Positions 42,999-51,836 are shown, counted from the stretch's first letter. The stretch: 64,000 nucleotides of DNA from JAJDNH01 sp964552395 (GCA_964552395.1 CAZKGM010000001.1:124001-188000), one strand, 5' to 3'. Numbers and translations: made by a program. Notes: a model not told the origin generated them from the letters alone.

Positions 42999-43076
42999 CC
43001 CGGGTCATTCACCCGCAATCTACTGCGACCGACAGTAGGCGAGCCTAGCCGTGCTCTTCACGTCTCGCTTGATGCG
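42999..43076. repeat. Partial copy of CCCGCAT-family intergenic repeat
   Basis: Starting CCCGGGTCATTCACCCGCAA, this aligns along ~75 bp with the complete element at 50689-50783, sharing the blocks CGCAATCTACTGCGACCG and GCCGTGCTCTTC. The right terminus has decayed. The remaining gap to rnc (43077-43217) holds a CACCAAGGACACGATGAAG phrase of the same repeat family and the rnc promoter, nothing else. Confidence 0.6.
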
Positions 43077-43217
43077 GCAGATACGTGCTGAACTACTAAC
43101 GCACCAAGGACACGATGAAGAACACCAAGGAGATAGGCAGGATCCGGGCTGGAGCCTTGGGTTCGAGCCGTGGTGCGCTGGCAACCGGGTGGCCGGTACG
43201 GCTAAGATTCTCTCGAC

Positions 43218-43919
43218 ATGGACGTGACCCGCGACCCGTTCGCCGAGCTGCAGGTGCGGCTCGAGCATGTGTTCTCGGATCCGGACCTGCTGCGGCAAGC
43301 GCTGAGGCACTCCTCGGCAGAGACTGCCAACGAAGGAGGATCCTATGAGCGCCTTGAGTTTCTCGGCGACGCTGTTCTGGGGCACGCAATCGCCCTGCTT
43401 CTCTACCGTCAGCATCCGGCCGCCGATCAGGGTGACTTGACGCGGATGAAGGCGCAGCTGATTCGGTCCACGACGCTGGCCCGCCGGGCGCGCGAGCTAG
43501 GGCTCAGAGAACTGGTCGAGCTGGGCCGTGGAGAGGAGGCCCTCGGCGGTCGCGAGCGGCCGGCGCTGCTCGAGGACGTTTTCGAGGCAGTGGTCGGAGC
43601 GCTGGCACTGGATGCCGGTTGGGAGCGGGCGAACGCCTTCGCCGAGCAGGTCTTCGCGCCGGAAGTCGACCGTTTGGACGAACGAACGCTGGCGCTCGCC
43701 AACCCGAAGACGGTTCTTCAAGAGGCCGCTCAGTCGCAGGGGCTGCCGTTGCCCGAGTACCGGCAGACTGCCGCCGGAGGTCCCGAGCATCGTCCGACCT
43801 GGGCCTTCGAGGTGGTGTGGAACGGTGAGGTGCTCGCACGCGGGGAGGGCCGCAGCAAGCGAGCGGCCCAGCAGGAGGCGGCACGCCGCGCGCTGCTGCG
43901 CCTTGGGCTGGTCGAGTGA
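43218..43919 (+). CDS. rnc: Ribonuclease III
   Basis: 233 residues. The RNase III domain has the signature ERLEFLGDAVLGHAIALLLY and the second acidic pair in EDVFEAVVGALALD, so the two-metal active site is intact; a double-stranded RNA-binding domain follows (LQEAAQSQGLPLPEYRQ ... RGEGRSKRAAQQEAARRALL). It processes rRNA precursors and other double-stranded RNA. A TAAGAT -10 box (43203-43208) lies 9 nt before the ATG and there is no ribosome binding site, so the leader is a few nucleotides at most. The stop overlaps the uvrC GTG by 4 nt, an uncommon rnc-uvrC pairing. Confidence 0.95.
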   Translation: MDVTRDPFAELQVRLEHVFSDPDLLRQALRHSSAETANEGGSYERLEFLGDAVLGHAIALLLYRQHPAADQGDLTRMKAQLIRSTTLARRARELGLRELVELGRGEEALGGRERPALLEDVFEAVVGALALDAGWERANAFAEQVFAPEVDRLDERTLALANPKTVLQEAAQSQGLPLPEYRQTAAGGPEHRPTWAFEVVWNGEVLARGEGRSKRAAQQEAARRALLRLGLVE

Positions 43920-45730
43920 CCGATGCTCATCCGCTTCTCGAGCGTGCTCGGGAGGCGCCGGAGCAACCCGGCGTCTACAGGTTCATGGATGCACGGGGAA
44001 AGGTCCTCTACGTCGGCAAGGCTTGCAACCTGCGACGGCGGGTGCTGTCGTACTTCACGCGGGGCCGGCTGCCTGATCGAACGGCGTCGATGCTGGAGGG
44101 CGCACGCCGTCTGGACTTCACAGTCACCGCATCCGAGACCGAGGCGCTGATCCTCGAGAACACGTTGATCAAGCGCCACCGGCCGCGGTTCAACGTTCTC
44201 CTCCGCGACGACAAGACCTATCCCTACCTCAAGGTGACTACCGGCGAGGAGTTTCCCCGGGTTGAGCTGACGCGCCGGGTCCGCGACGACGGGCAGAGCT
44301 ACTACGGGCCATTCATGGGTCAGTTTATGGCCCGTCGTCTCATGGAGCTGGCACGAACCCACTTCCAGGTCCGCACCTGCCGTATCGAGATCGACGGTAA
44401 GCTCCCTCGCCCCTGTCTTTACTACCACATGCATGCCTGTCTCGGGCCGTGCGTCGCCGGATTGACAACGTCCGAGGCGTACGACGGGGCGGTTGATGAG
44501 CTGCAGCTCTTTCTCTCGGGCCGCCACCGCGAGCTCCTGCCGCGGCTGGAAGCCAGGATGTGGGCGGCCGCGGAGCGGGAGGACTACGAGCACGCCGCCA
44601 AGTACAGAGACCTCATCGCGGTAGTGCGCAGGCTTTCTCAGCCACAGAACGTGGACATGCCGGGCCGCAGGGATGCCGATGTTCTCGCTGCCTGCACGGA
44701 TGGCGAGAACGCGACCGTCTGCGTTCTTCCCTACCGCGGCGGCAAGCTGGTGGACAAGCGAGAGGTCCACTTTGAGGGGGTGGGGGACATCTCATTGTCA
44801 GACCTGTTGGCAGCGTTCATTGCCCAGTTCTACGAGGCGAACCCGGCCGTGCCGCCACTGGTCGATACCATGCAGGAGCTCGAGGACGAGGACCGAGAGA
44901 TACTGGCGGCGTATCTGAGCAACCGTCGAGGGCACAAGGTAGCTCTCGCTACACCGAGGCGAGGGCCACGGGCCCGGCGTGCGGAGCTCGCCCTTGCCAA
45001 CGCCCGCACGGCGTTCGAGCTGCGGTTTCGAGCTCCGCTGTCTCAGGCGCAGCACCTTGAACGTCGGCTTGGCGAGGCGCTCGGGCTCGAGGGGCCGGTT
45101 CGCAGACTGGAGTGCTTTGACGTTTCTCATGCCAGCGGCAGAGACACCACGGCATCGTGCGTGGTGTGGGAGCACGGGCGGATGAGCAAGCGACACTACC
45201 GCTCGTTTTCCATCCGTGATGTCGACGGCGTGGACGATTTCGCGGCTATTTCGGAAGCGGTCACTCGCCGCTACCGCCGGCTCCGCGATGAGCACCGCGA
45301 GATGCCCGATCTGGTGCTCATCGATGGTGGTGCGGGCCAGCTCAACGCCGGTGTCGCGGCGCTCGACACACTTGGCCTTTCGCTCCCGGTGGCGGCGCTC
45401 GCCAAGCGCGAGGAGCTCCTGTATCTGCCCGAGGCTGCCGAGCCGCTTCGACTCGACCGCTCGGACCCGGCTCACCTGGTGCTGCGGCAGGCGCGAGACG
45501 AGGCTCACCGGTTTGCTGTCAGCCGCCACCGCAGGCGTCGTCGCAAGAGGACCCTGACCAGCGAGCTCCTGGACATCCCGGGCGTCGGGCCCGGCAGAGC
45601 GAAGACGCTACTCACCCGCTTCGGCTCTCTGCGTGCGATCCAGAATGCCGGGCCAGCAGAGCTCCAGGACGCCCTCGGCCCGCGTCTGGGGTCCCTGGCT
45701 TGGCACCACCTCCACCCGGAATCGCCGTAG
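43916..45730 (+). CDS. uvrC: Excinuclease ABC subunit C
   Basis: 604 residues, the usual length. The N-terminal GIY-YIG nuclease (PGVYRFMDARGKVLYVGKA) makes the 3' cut in nucleotide-excision repair, and the UvrB-binding UVR motif (~200-235: AAAEREDYEHAAKYRDLI) is followed by the RNase-H-like C-terminal nuclease (ECFDVSHASGRDTTASCVVW, DLVLIDGGAGQLNA) for the 5' cut and two helix-hairpin-helix motifs (LLDIPGVGPGRAKTLLTRFG). The GTG start lies within the rnc stop (GTGA). The gene ends 10 nt before the convergent MscS gene. Confidence 0.96.
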   Translation: MTDAHPLLERAREAPEQPGVYRFMDARGKVLYVGKACNLRRRVLSYFTRGRLPDRTASMLEGARRLDFTVTASETEALILENTLIKRHRPRFNVLLRDDKTYPYLKVTTGEEFPRVELTRRVRDDGQSYYGPFMGQFMARRLMELARTHFQVRTCRIEIDGKLPRPCLYYHMHACLGPCVAGLTTSEAYDGAVDELQLFLSGRHRELLPRLEARMWAAAEREDYEHAAKYRDLIAVVRRLSQPQNVDMPGRRDADVLAACTDGENATVCVLPYRGGKLVDKREVHFEGVGDISLSDLLAAFIAQFYEANPAVPPLVDTMQELEDEDREILAAYLSNRRGHKVALATPRRGPRARRAELALANARTAFELRFRAPLSQAQHLERRLGEALGLEGPVRRLECFDVSHASGRDTTASCVVWEHGRMSKRHYRSFSIRDVDGVDDFAAISEAVTRRYRRLRDEHREMPDLVLIDGGAGQLNAGVAALDTLGLSLPVAALAKREELLYLPEAAEPLRLDRSDPAHLVLRQARDEAHRFAVSRHRRRRRKRTLTSELLDIPGVGPGRAKTLLTRFGSLRAIQNAGPAELQDALGPRLGSLAWHHLHPESP

Positions 45731-45740
45731 GCGGTATCGT

Positions 45741-47234
45741 CTACGTTCCGCCTTCGGGGCCATCGTCGATGAGTGAAGGCGGCGTGTCTCCCAGTCGCGG
45801 GTTGCCGGCCACGAAACGCCGAAGGCGGGAGCGAAGCTGCGATAGAACGCCTCCCTCGACGGTTGTCGGCTCGCCCCGCTTCTCGGCTGCGAGAACCGTC
45901 TGGCTTCGCCCTGCGACCCGGTCGGCGAGCACATCGGCGAGGTCAGCATTCTCCTCAAGCAGAGCGGACAGAGCATCGCTGTCCACCTCCACGACATGGA
46001 GCTCGGTGGCGGCCCGTACGGTGGCGGTGCGGGGTTGTCCAGTGAGGAAGGCGATCTCGCCGAAGACTTCGCCCGAGGCAAGCCGATTGAGCTCCCTGCG
46101 CTGTTGCTGAATAACGGCCTGTCCCTCGGCAACTACATACAGGGCACGCGACGCGTCGCCCTCGGAAATAACCGCCTCACCCGGCACGAAGCGCAACCAC
46201 CGGGAGTGGGTGGCGAGTCGTGACAAGGCTGGCTCGGGTAGGCCGGCAAAGATCGCGGCGTCGGTCAGGGCTGCGCGGCAAAGCTGGGCATGATCGGGCG
46301 GGACCGGCTTCCGGACAACGTGAAGCGTCCGCTGCGGAAACGGGATCTCCATTCCGGCACGGCTGAGGGCGGCGTACCCTCGTGTCAACATCCGGTCGGT
46401 CATGTCGGGCACCTGCCACGGCGCACGAGTCCACAGCCGACACTCATAGGTCACAGCACTGTCAGCGAACTCGGTGACGAGCACTTGGGGAGCAGGTTCG
46501 GAGAGGACTCCTGGAATGTCGCGCGCGACCGCGCCGAGCACCGCCTTGACCCTGTCCGGAGGGGTGTTGTAGGAGACGCCGAGACGAACCGGCACGGCTG
46601 CTGGGAGCTCACCGCGGCCGAGGAGGCGGATGCTGGAGCGAGCGACCGCGGAGTTCGGGATCAGTCTGCGGTCTCCAAGGAGTGTGCGCACGACGAGCGA
46701 TCGCCATCCGAGTTCCTCGATGCGGCCGACAACTCCGTCGAGCTCGATCCATGCGCCGGCCTGTAGATGCTGCTCCCAGGCAAGGGTGAGGCCGGCCAGC
46801 AGCGTGCCCAGGGTCTCCTGGAGGGCGAGACCGATGACGACCGTGATGACTGCCGAGGTGGCAACCAGCGCCTGAACCTCGATGCCGAGCACAGCCTTCA
46901 TCACGATCGCTGCAACGAGCAGATAGAGAAGTAGGGCGACGACGTCACGCGCCAGCCGCGGTACCCGGAACCCCAGCCGTTGACCGAGCAGCCACTCGAA
47001 GAGCACGAGAACCGCGGCCCGGGCGAGGAGCACGCCGAGGGAGAGGACCAGGGCAGCCACCAGCCAAGAGGAGAGATGCGGAGGGATCTCGAACAGACCG
47101 CCTATCCAGTTCGCGAGCCCTGCGAGCATCACCAGGCCGAGGGCGGGAGACAGTCGGTTGAGAAGCTCCAGGCGCGACGAACGCGCGATCAGGATCAACA
47201 CGGCAGCAGTGAGACCGACGATGGCGTAGGTCAT
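45741..47234 (-). CDS. MscS-type channel fused to a cyclic-nucleotide-binding domain
   Basis: 497 residues. About five N-terminal membrane segments lead into the MscS pore helix and beta domain (ALVATSAVITVVIGLALQET, GTLLAGLTLAWEQHLQAGAW, LIPNSAVARSSIRLLGRG). From ~340 a cNMP-binding domain follows (FVPGEAVISEGDASRALYVV, SGEVFGEIAFLTGQPRTATV) with the GE and R..A phosphate-binding residues. Such bacterial cyclic-nucleotide-gated (bCNG) channels are often less mechanosensitive. ATG 47234 has GGAG at 6 nt; 47246 is an alternative. It is the last gene of a minus-strand run with GDPD and an unknown secreted protein. Confidence 0.88.
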   Translation of the reverse strand: MTYAIVGLTAAVLILIARSSRLELLNRLSPALGLVMLAGLANWIGGLFEIPPHLSSWLVAALVLSLGVLLARAAVLVLFEWLLGQRLGFRVPRLARDVVALLLYLLVAAIVMKAVLGIEVQALVATSAVITVVIGLALQETLGTLLAGLTLAWEQHLQAGAWIELDGVVGRIEELGWRSLVVRTLLGDRRLIPNSAVARSSIRLLGRGELPAAVPVRLGVSYNTPPDRVKAVLGAVARDIPGVLSEPAPQVLVTEFADSAVTYECRLWTRAPWQVPDMTDRMLTRGYAALSRAGMEIPFPQRTLHVVRKPVPPDHAQLCRAALTDAAIFAGLPEPALSRLATHSRWLRFVPGEAVISEGDASRALYVVAEGQAVIQQQRRELNRLASGEVFGEIAFLTGQPRTATVRAATELHVVEVDSDALSALLEENADLADVLADRVAGRSQTVLAAEKRGEPTTVEGGVLSQLRSRLRRFVAGNPRLGDTPPSLIDDGPEGGT

Positions 47235-47277
47235 TGGCTGCTCCATCGTACCAGGAAGCTCGGCTCGATCATGGAGG

Positions 47278-47916
47278 TCAGCTGGCGAGCACCTGCAGCG
47301 CACGCTCCGGGTCGTCAGAAGTGATCGAGGCCACCCCGAGCGTCGCAAGGGCTCTCAACCGGTGGGGGCGGTTCACGGCCCAGGGATGAAGTGGACGGCC
47401 AAGCGGGAGGAGCTCCTCGACGAGCTGGTGGCGGGGGGAGAGGGACCACTCTCTTGGCGGCTGCATCTGGGGGACGGCGCGGATGACCCACGAGCGCGGC
47501 GTTCCGGGCAGCATCGACGGAACCTGCTGGAGCACGGTCGTCGACGAGCTGAGGATTCGGGTGCTCGCCCATCTCTCGGCGAGCAGACGGATGAGCTCGC
47601 TCGCACCTCGAGCCAGCCACTGGTTTGTAAGCGGCTTGATCTCGAGAAACAGCCACCGTGCCTGTGGCACCACGACCAGGACCTCCTCGAGGGTGCTGAC
47701 ACCGCGAGCCCGCAGGCGGCGCCACGGCAGGGTACCAACCGGTGTGCCGTTGCTTCTCAGATTGTGGTGGCAGACCCAGACGCAGTCGCTGCTCAGTCGC
47801 ACATCCACCTCGATACCGTCGGCCCCGACTGCCAACGCCGCACGAGCCGCCGCGGCCGTGTTTTCCGGGAAGCGTGCGGCGAAACCGCGGTGACCGATGA
47901 CCAGTGGCCTGACCAT
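47278..47916 (-). CDS. Glycerophosphodiester phosphodiesterase
   Basis: 212 residues. The GDPD barrel signature is present: VIGHRGFAARFPENTAAAAR, GADGIEVDVRLSSD, VWVCHHN and WLFLEIKP, containing the catalytic His pair and the metal-binding Glu/Asp residues. It would release glycerol-3-phosphate from deacylated phospholipids. The protein is short for the family (usually ~240) but complete. No signal peptide, so cytosolic. The start could be 47934 or 47916; the latter begins at the homologous MVRPLVIGHRG. Gaps of 43 and 31 nt to its neighbours suggest one operon. Confidence 0.85.
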   Translation of the reverse strand: MVRPLVIGHRGFAARFPENTAAAARAALAVGADGIEVDVRLSSDCVWVCHHNLRSNGTPVGTLPWRRLRARGVSTLEEVLVVVPQARWLFLEIKPLTNQWLARGASELIRLLAERWASTRILSSSTTVLQQVPSMLPGTPRSWVIRAVPQMQPPREWSLSPRHQLVEELLPLGRPLHPWAVNRPHRLRALATLGVASITSDDPERALQVLAS

Positions 47917-47947
47917 GCTCAGAGCATCTGCCATGTGGGGTGCAGGG

Positions 47948-48904
47948 TCAAGAGGGCGGTTGACGCCAGATCACACGCTTGAGCCGGACCACCAGCTGTC
48001 CGATTCCCTGGGCGCGGCCACGGACCTCTACCGGGAGGCCGGTTCCTTCTTCAACCAGGATCTCGAGCGGACCTCGCATGCCCATCATTCCGGTTTCGGG
48101 CTCGCTGTCCGGCTGCTTCTTGCCCAGCCAGCGAGCCGTGCCGAAGATGCGCCGGACTCGGATATGTCCACCTCGATGGCGGCGCCCGCCCGGCCATGAC
48201 TCCTCGAAGCTCACCTTCTCCTTCAACACCGGTCCGGGCCTGAACCGGACCTCGACCAAGTGCTGATCCGAGCACAGCACGAGAACGAGCTCGTGGCTGC
48301 CGCGATCGAGACGTGCCGCCGCGACCTGGTACAGCAGCGCGTAGGAGTCGCTCACCGCCTCATCAGGAGAGAGACGACCGGTGCACGGTACCTCCTTCAC
48401 CTGGCGGTGACTCCATCCCCGTGGGTCGGAGGCCTCCTCCGTATCGTTCGCTGGTGCGGCGCGCCATTCGGTGTAGCCCCCGCGGTGATAACGCTGCAGC
48501 TTCCAGTAGGGCCCTCTGCCGGTGCGGGTCTTCTCGGTTTGGAGCGCGGCCCCGGTTGCGGGGTCGAGCCACGTGACGACTCGCTCCCGGCGTCCGAAGG
48601 GCAGCACGCTTGTGACCGTGAGAACGTCCAGCTCCGGGCCCGAAGGCATCAAACCCGGCGGGGAGAGCGGTTGCACCGGCGTCAGCTCGGTCGTGTCGGC
48701 CGAAACCCGCTGCACGCGGACCGACGTCTGGGCGCTCAGCAAGAACTTCCTGGCGACAAGCTCGATCTCCCACCATCCCACGTCCGTCCCGACAACGTCG
48801 GACCGGCCCGCGACTGGGCCGGTACTGCCGAAGAGGGTGGCTACCGCCACTCCCAGCAGGAGAAGAGTCATCACGGTTTGCCGTGCCAAGCCGGTGGCTG
48901 TCAT
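47948..48904 (-). CDS. Exported protein of unknown function
   Basis: 318 residues with a signal peptide (TVMTLLLLGVAVATLFGSTG). The mature part is beta-rich with charged strands (GWWEIELVARKFLLSAQTSV, LVLVLCSDQHLVEVRFRPG, RGPLEILVEEGTGLPVEVRG), reminiscent of DUF3108/LolA-like envelope proteins, but I cannot assign it. A TACCAT box (48911-48916, minus strand) lies exactly 6 nt before the ATG with no ribosome binding site: a leaderless start. It heads the operon with GDPD and the cNMP-gated channel. Confidence 0.6.
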   Translation of the reverse strand: MTATGLARQTVMTLLLLGVAVATLFGSTGPVAGRSDVVGTDVGWWEIELVARKFLLSAQTSVRVQRVSADTTELTPVQPLSPPGLMPSGPELDVLTVTSVLPFGRRERVVTWLDPATGAALQTEKTRTGRGPYWKLQRYHRGGYTEWRAAPANDTEEASDPRGWSHRQVKEVPCTGRLSPDEAVSDSYALLYQVAAARLDRGSHELVLVLCSDQHLVEVRFRPGPVLKEKVSFEESWPGGRRHRGGHIRVRRIFGTARWLGKKQPDSEPETGMMGMRGPLEILVEEGTGLPVEVRGRAQGIGQLVVRLKRVIWRQPPS

Positions 48905-49181
48905 AGGACCATGGTAGCTGTACCGACCGTGTTCGTTGCCATTCTGACGGTGTTGGCCTGGCCAGCAATGCACACTTGGAGCCCGGATCTCGTGGGCTGC
49001 CGGTCACTTGGGGACAACCCTTGGCGGCCCTGCCAGTTGCGGTTGAGTCTCTGACCAAGCAGAATGAAACTGGGCCTGCTGCGAGCCGGGAGTTGTCGGA
49101 AGTGGGCCGCGGACAGCTCCGGCTGCCGGCAAGGTTCCATCGGGGACCGGAGTGAGCCGCCGCCAGTGGGCTTTCAGCAGT

Positions 49182-49197
49182 TGGCACCAACCTTGCT
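49182..49197 (+). promoter_or_regulatory. Sigma-54 (RpoN) promoter
   Basis: TGGCACC-AACC-TTGCT matches the sigma-54 consensus TGGCACG-N4-TTGCW at 11 of 12 defined positions, with the invariant GG and GC 10 bp apart. Transcription would start near 49208, 56 nt before the diguanylate cyclase start codon. An RpoN activator would be needed; none is in the window. Confidence 0.65.
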
Positions 49198-49263
49198 CGA
49201 GTGAGGGGGGCCTCTCTGGGCAAAGTTGTCCGTCGGTTCGGGGCCTGCCTTGGAGGAAAGAGT

Positions 49264-50688
49264 GTGAACGGAACAGTGCGGCTCGCGCTTGCACAGGAAA
49301 CCAGGGCCGGAGGCCCTGTCAGGTGGCCCTTATACGCCGTCTTCCGTGCCGGCTCGCGAGGGTCCGCCGAGCGTGGTTTGATTGCTGTCTGGCTGGGCGT
49401 GGTGGCGGCCTCAGTAGGGCTCGGCCTCTTGATCGTTGCACAGGGTTGGAGCGGAGTACCGGTGCGACTGGGGCCGTTCGCGTTCTCCGTGACTGCCTAC
49501 CCGACCCCGGTGATCGGCGTGCTGCTGGTTCTGTTCCTAGGTCCCCTGTGGGGGATCATACCGGCGTTCTTGGGCAGCCTTGCACTCGCCATTGTCAGCG
49601 GCATGCCAATCTGGCTTGCCGTAGGGTTTGCGCTCGCCGACCCGCTGATGCTGCTGGTGCTGTGGGGGGCGATGAGCCTGGTGGACGCGAGCCCAGAGCT
49701 CGAGTCGTGGCACGATCTGCTGATCTTTGTCGGGTTCGCCGCCATCGCGGCTGTGGTGGACTCCTCCGGGGCCGCGGTCTGGAGCATGGCGCGCGGACTC
49801 GATTTTCTACAAGCGCAGGCGGTCTGGGAAGGATGGGTTGTCGGCGCCTTCGCCCAGAACGTGATCTTTGTTGCTCCGATTGCCAGGCTAGCCGGCCACA
49901 GAATCCGCAGCTGGCTTGACCGGCATCTGACGGTCCAGGTCGAAGGCCAGCTCGGTGCGGGCCTCGGTCAGGCGCTTCTGGTGGCCGTGCTGGCCAGCCT
50001 CCTCCTCACGGGTACGATGGTCGCGGTAGCGTTCTTCCGGGATGTGGGCTCGGGGGGAATTCCGTTGCATTCGGCCCGTCGTGAGTTTGCCCTCTTTCTG
50101 ATTGTCTTTGACCTCGCCAGCCTCGTCGGCGTCGCCGCGCTGTCGGCAGCTATAACCCGTCGAGGCCGAGCGGAGGCACTGCTGACGCTTGTGGACCCAC
50201 TCACGAAGTGCCTGAATCGACGCGCGTTCTGGCGTCTGGTGCCACATGAGATCCACAGAAGTCGCCGCCTCGGAGACCGGCTTGCGGCGATTCTCCTCGA
50301 TGTCGACGAGTTCAAGAGGATCAACGATTCCCACGGGCACGCTGCGGGGGATCGGGTGCTGGTGGAGCTTGCCGTCAGGGCCCGGGGAGTCATTCGTGAC
50401 ACCGACTACTTCTTCCGCTGGGGTGGCGACGAGTTCCTGCTCCTGCTTCCCGGCACCGGTGTCGAGGATGCCTTGAGCCTCGCCCATCGTCTCCATCGCG
50501 AGGTCACGACCGCGACGGTAGCGGCATCCGGTCGTCTCGAAGGTGTGCTGCTCTCCGTCAGCATCGGGGTCAGCGCCTCCTCGCGCTTGCCCGTCTCCAG
50601 CGCCTGGCTCGTGAGTGCTGCTGATTCGGCGTGCTACGAGGCCAAGGCGGCCGGGCGAGGCAAGATCCGCATCGCCAAGGGAGCTTAG
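49264..50688 (+). CDS. Membrane-bound diguanylate cyclase (GGDEF)
   Basis: 474 residues. The first ~310 contain about eight to nine membrane segments of MASE1-like character (PVIGVLLVLFLGPLWGIIPA, ADPLMLLVLWGAMSLVDA). The C-terminal GGDEF domain is intact: DPLTKCLNRRAFW, LLDVDEFKRINDSHGHAAGD, RWGGDEFLLLLPG and LSVSIGVSA. An RxxD inhibitory site (RDTD) sits five residues before GGDEF, so product feedback is expected. It makes c-di-GMP in response to an unknown signal. GTG 49264 is chosen for the GGAGGAAA just upstream. A sigma-54 promoter lies 67-82 bp before it. Confidence 0.9.
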   Translation: MNGTVRLALAQETRAGGPVRWPLYAVFRAGSRGSAERGLIAVWLGVVAASVGLGLLIVAQGWSGVPVRLGPFAFSVTAYPTPVIGVLLVLFLGPLWGIIPAFLGSLALAIVSGMPIWLAVGFALADPLMLLVLWGAMSLVDASPELESWHDLLIFVGFAAIAAVVDSSGAAVWSMARGLDFLQAQAVWEGWVVGAFAQNVIFVAPIARLAGHRIRSWLDRHLTVQVEGQLGAGLGQALLVAVLASLLLTGTMVAVAFFRDVGSGGIPLHSARREFALFLIVFDLASLVGVAALSAAITRRGRAEALLTLVDPLTKCLNRRAFWRLVPHEIHRSRRLGDRLAAILLDVDEFKRINDSHGHAAGDRVLVELAVRARGVIRDTDYFFRWGGDEFLLLLPGTGVEDALSLAHRLHREVTTATVAASGRLEGVLLSVSIGVSASSRLPVSSAWLVSAADSACYEAKAAGRGKIRIAKGA

Positions 50689-50783
50689 CCCGCATCACTC
50701 ACTCGCAATCTACTGCGACCGGCGATACGCCAGCCATCGCCGTGCTCTTCGCGTCTTGGTGTCCTCAACATGAATGATGCGGG
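50689..50783. repeat. Complete CCCGCAT-family element with terminal inverted repeats
   Basis: A 95-bp element beginning CCCGCATCACTCA and ending TGAATGATGCGGG, which are inverted repeats (12 of 13). It fills the whole space between the TAG of the diguanylate cyclase gene and the TAA of the convergent outer-membrane gene, touching both. It probably serves as a bidirectional terminator and belongs to a dispersed family (see 42999-43076 and 55398). Confidence 0.7.
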
Positions 50784-51560
50784 TTAGAAGGACTTTCCGA
50801 ACCCGATCCAGTAGTTGGGGCCTGTCGTGTCGCTGTCCGCGCGCACCTGTCGCGAGGGTGCGAGGGCTCCCTCGGCGTTGACCATGTGGTCCAGCCGCGC
50901 CCAGTAGTACGCCACGCCCCCCTCCAGATGCCAGCTCGGGTCACGAAAGACGTGCGCGTAGAGGCCGATCCCAAGGGTTGCCACCGGAAACCAGCCATCG
51001 TTCCTGACGAACAGACGCTGGTAGACGAACGAGTTGGCAAGCGTCAACCGGGTTGTGTCTTGCTCGTAGCCGATCCCGATCCCCCCGAGGACGAACGGCT
51101 CGAGCTTGGTGCAACTGCGACAGGGGAGGTAGTGTGTGGCAAGCATCAGGTCGGCGTAGATCGCATAGGTTTGACTGAAGCTGACGTTGGCTGGGCCGGC
51201 AATGGTGTCAGTCTCCGCCGTGCCCGTGATGCCGCCGGCGCCGAGGTCGGCTTCGAGCCCCACCAACCAGCGTGGTGAGACGCGCCAAAAGAGCTTCGCG
51301 CCCAGGCTCACGTTGGCGATGTCATCCCAGGTGTCGAAGTTGGTCCCGAATGTCTGGTTGATGAGATCGATCTGCTGGTTGGTGTTGGTTTGCTTGGGAA
51401 ACGCCTGCTGCAAGTAGAGGGTGAAGGTCCTCGTCCCCTGTGGCTGTTGCGCCGCGGCCCACGGTGCGAATGACAGAGCCACCGCGGCAGCTAGCACCAG
51501 CGTAGCTGCCCGGAGACCCGGCGCGAGCGATGCGCCCCGCTTCACGTCACCGTCGTGCAT
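50784..51560 (-). CDS. Outer-membrane beta-barrel protein
   Basis: 258 residues with a signal peptide (LVLAAAVALSFAPWAAAQ). The mature part is made of alternating amphipathic strands (VSLGAKLFWRVSPRWLVGLE, QTYAIYADLMLATHYLPC, GWFPVATLGIGLYAHVFRDP) and ends in NYWIGFGKSF, with the terminal Phe typical of BAM-inserted barrels. A CRSC pair in one loop is odd. It resembles OmpW/OmpA-like 8-strand barrels in size; function unknown. AGGAGGAG precedes the ATG. Confidence 0.8.
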   Translation of the reverse strand: MHDGDVKRGASLAPGLRAATLVLAAAVALSFAPWAAAQQPQGTRTFTLYLQQAFPKQTNTNQQIDLINQTFGTNFDTWDDIANVSLGAKLFWRVSPRWLVGLEADLGAGGITGTAETDTIAGPANVSFSQTYAIYADLMLATHYLPCRSCTKLEPFVLGGIGIGYEQDTTRLTLANSFVYQRLFVRNDGWFPVATLGIGLYAHVFRDPSWHLEGGVAYYWARLDHMVNAEGALAPSRQVRADSDTTGPNYWIGFGKSF

Positions 51561-51626
51561 CGTCTCCTCCTTCTTGTGTTGAGAACCTGTCTCGAAACAA
51601 ATGTCACTCATGAGAGGTCGGTATCC

Positions 51627-51655
51627 AATGTGGCACTGGAGAAGGCGAGTGTCAA
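51627..51655 (-). promoter_or_regulatory. Sigma-70 promoter of the outer-membrane protein gene
   Basis: On the minus strand, perfect TTGACA (51655-51650), a 17-nt spacer and CACATT (51632-51627). The leader of about 60 nt contains the ribosome binding site used by the gene starting at 51560. Confidence 0.45.
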
Positions 51656-51824
51656 TCAGGCCGGCTGCCGAGGCGAAGGACGTGACGGGCACCTGCTTGC
51701 TCGGCGATCGGTCCGCGGTACGGGAAGCTCCCGGTGACAGAGCGCGACGGCTCAGCAGTGAACAGAAGCCCGACAACGGCCAGCAGGTGTTCGGTGCGGA
51801 CCTGCGGGCGGCGACGGAGAGCGC

Positions 51825-51830
51825 TATGAT
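51825..51830 (+). promoter_or_regulatory. -10 box for leaderless dnaE mRNA
   Basis: TATGAT exactly 6 nt before the dnaE ATG, with no ribosome binding site in between and no clear -35. Same geometry as the promoter at 377-405. Confidence 0.45.
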
Positions 51831-51836
51831 GAGCCC

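Noticed and set aside
43150..43190. tRNA-like T-arm sequence GGTTCGAGCC
   Set aside because: No matching D-arm, anticodon arm or acceptor stem around it.
43189..43204. Sigma-54-like TGGCAAC-N4-TGGCC before rnc
   Set aside because: Weak -12 element; a TAAGAT sigma-70 box lies directly after it and rnc is normally a housekeeping gene.
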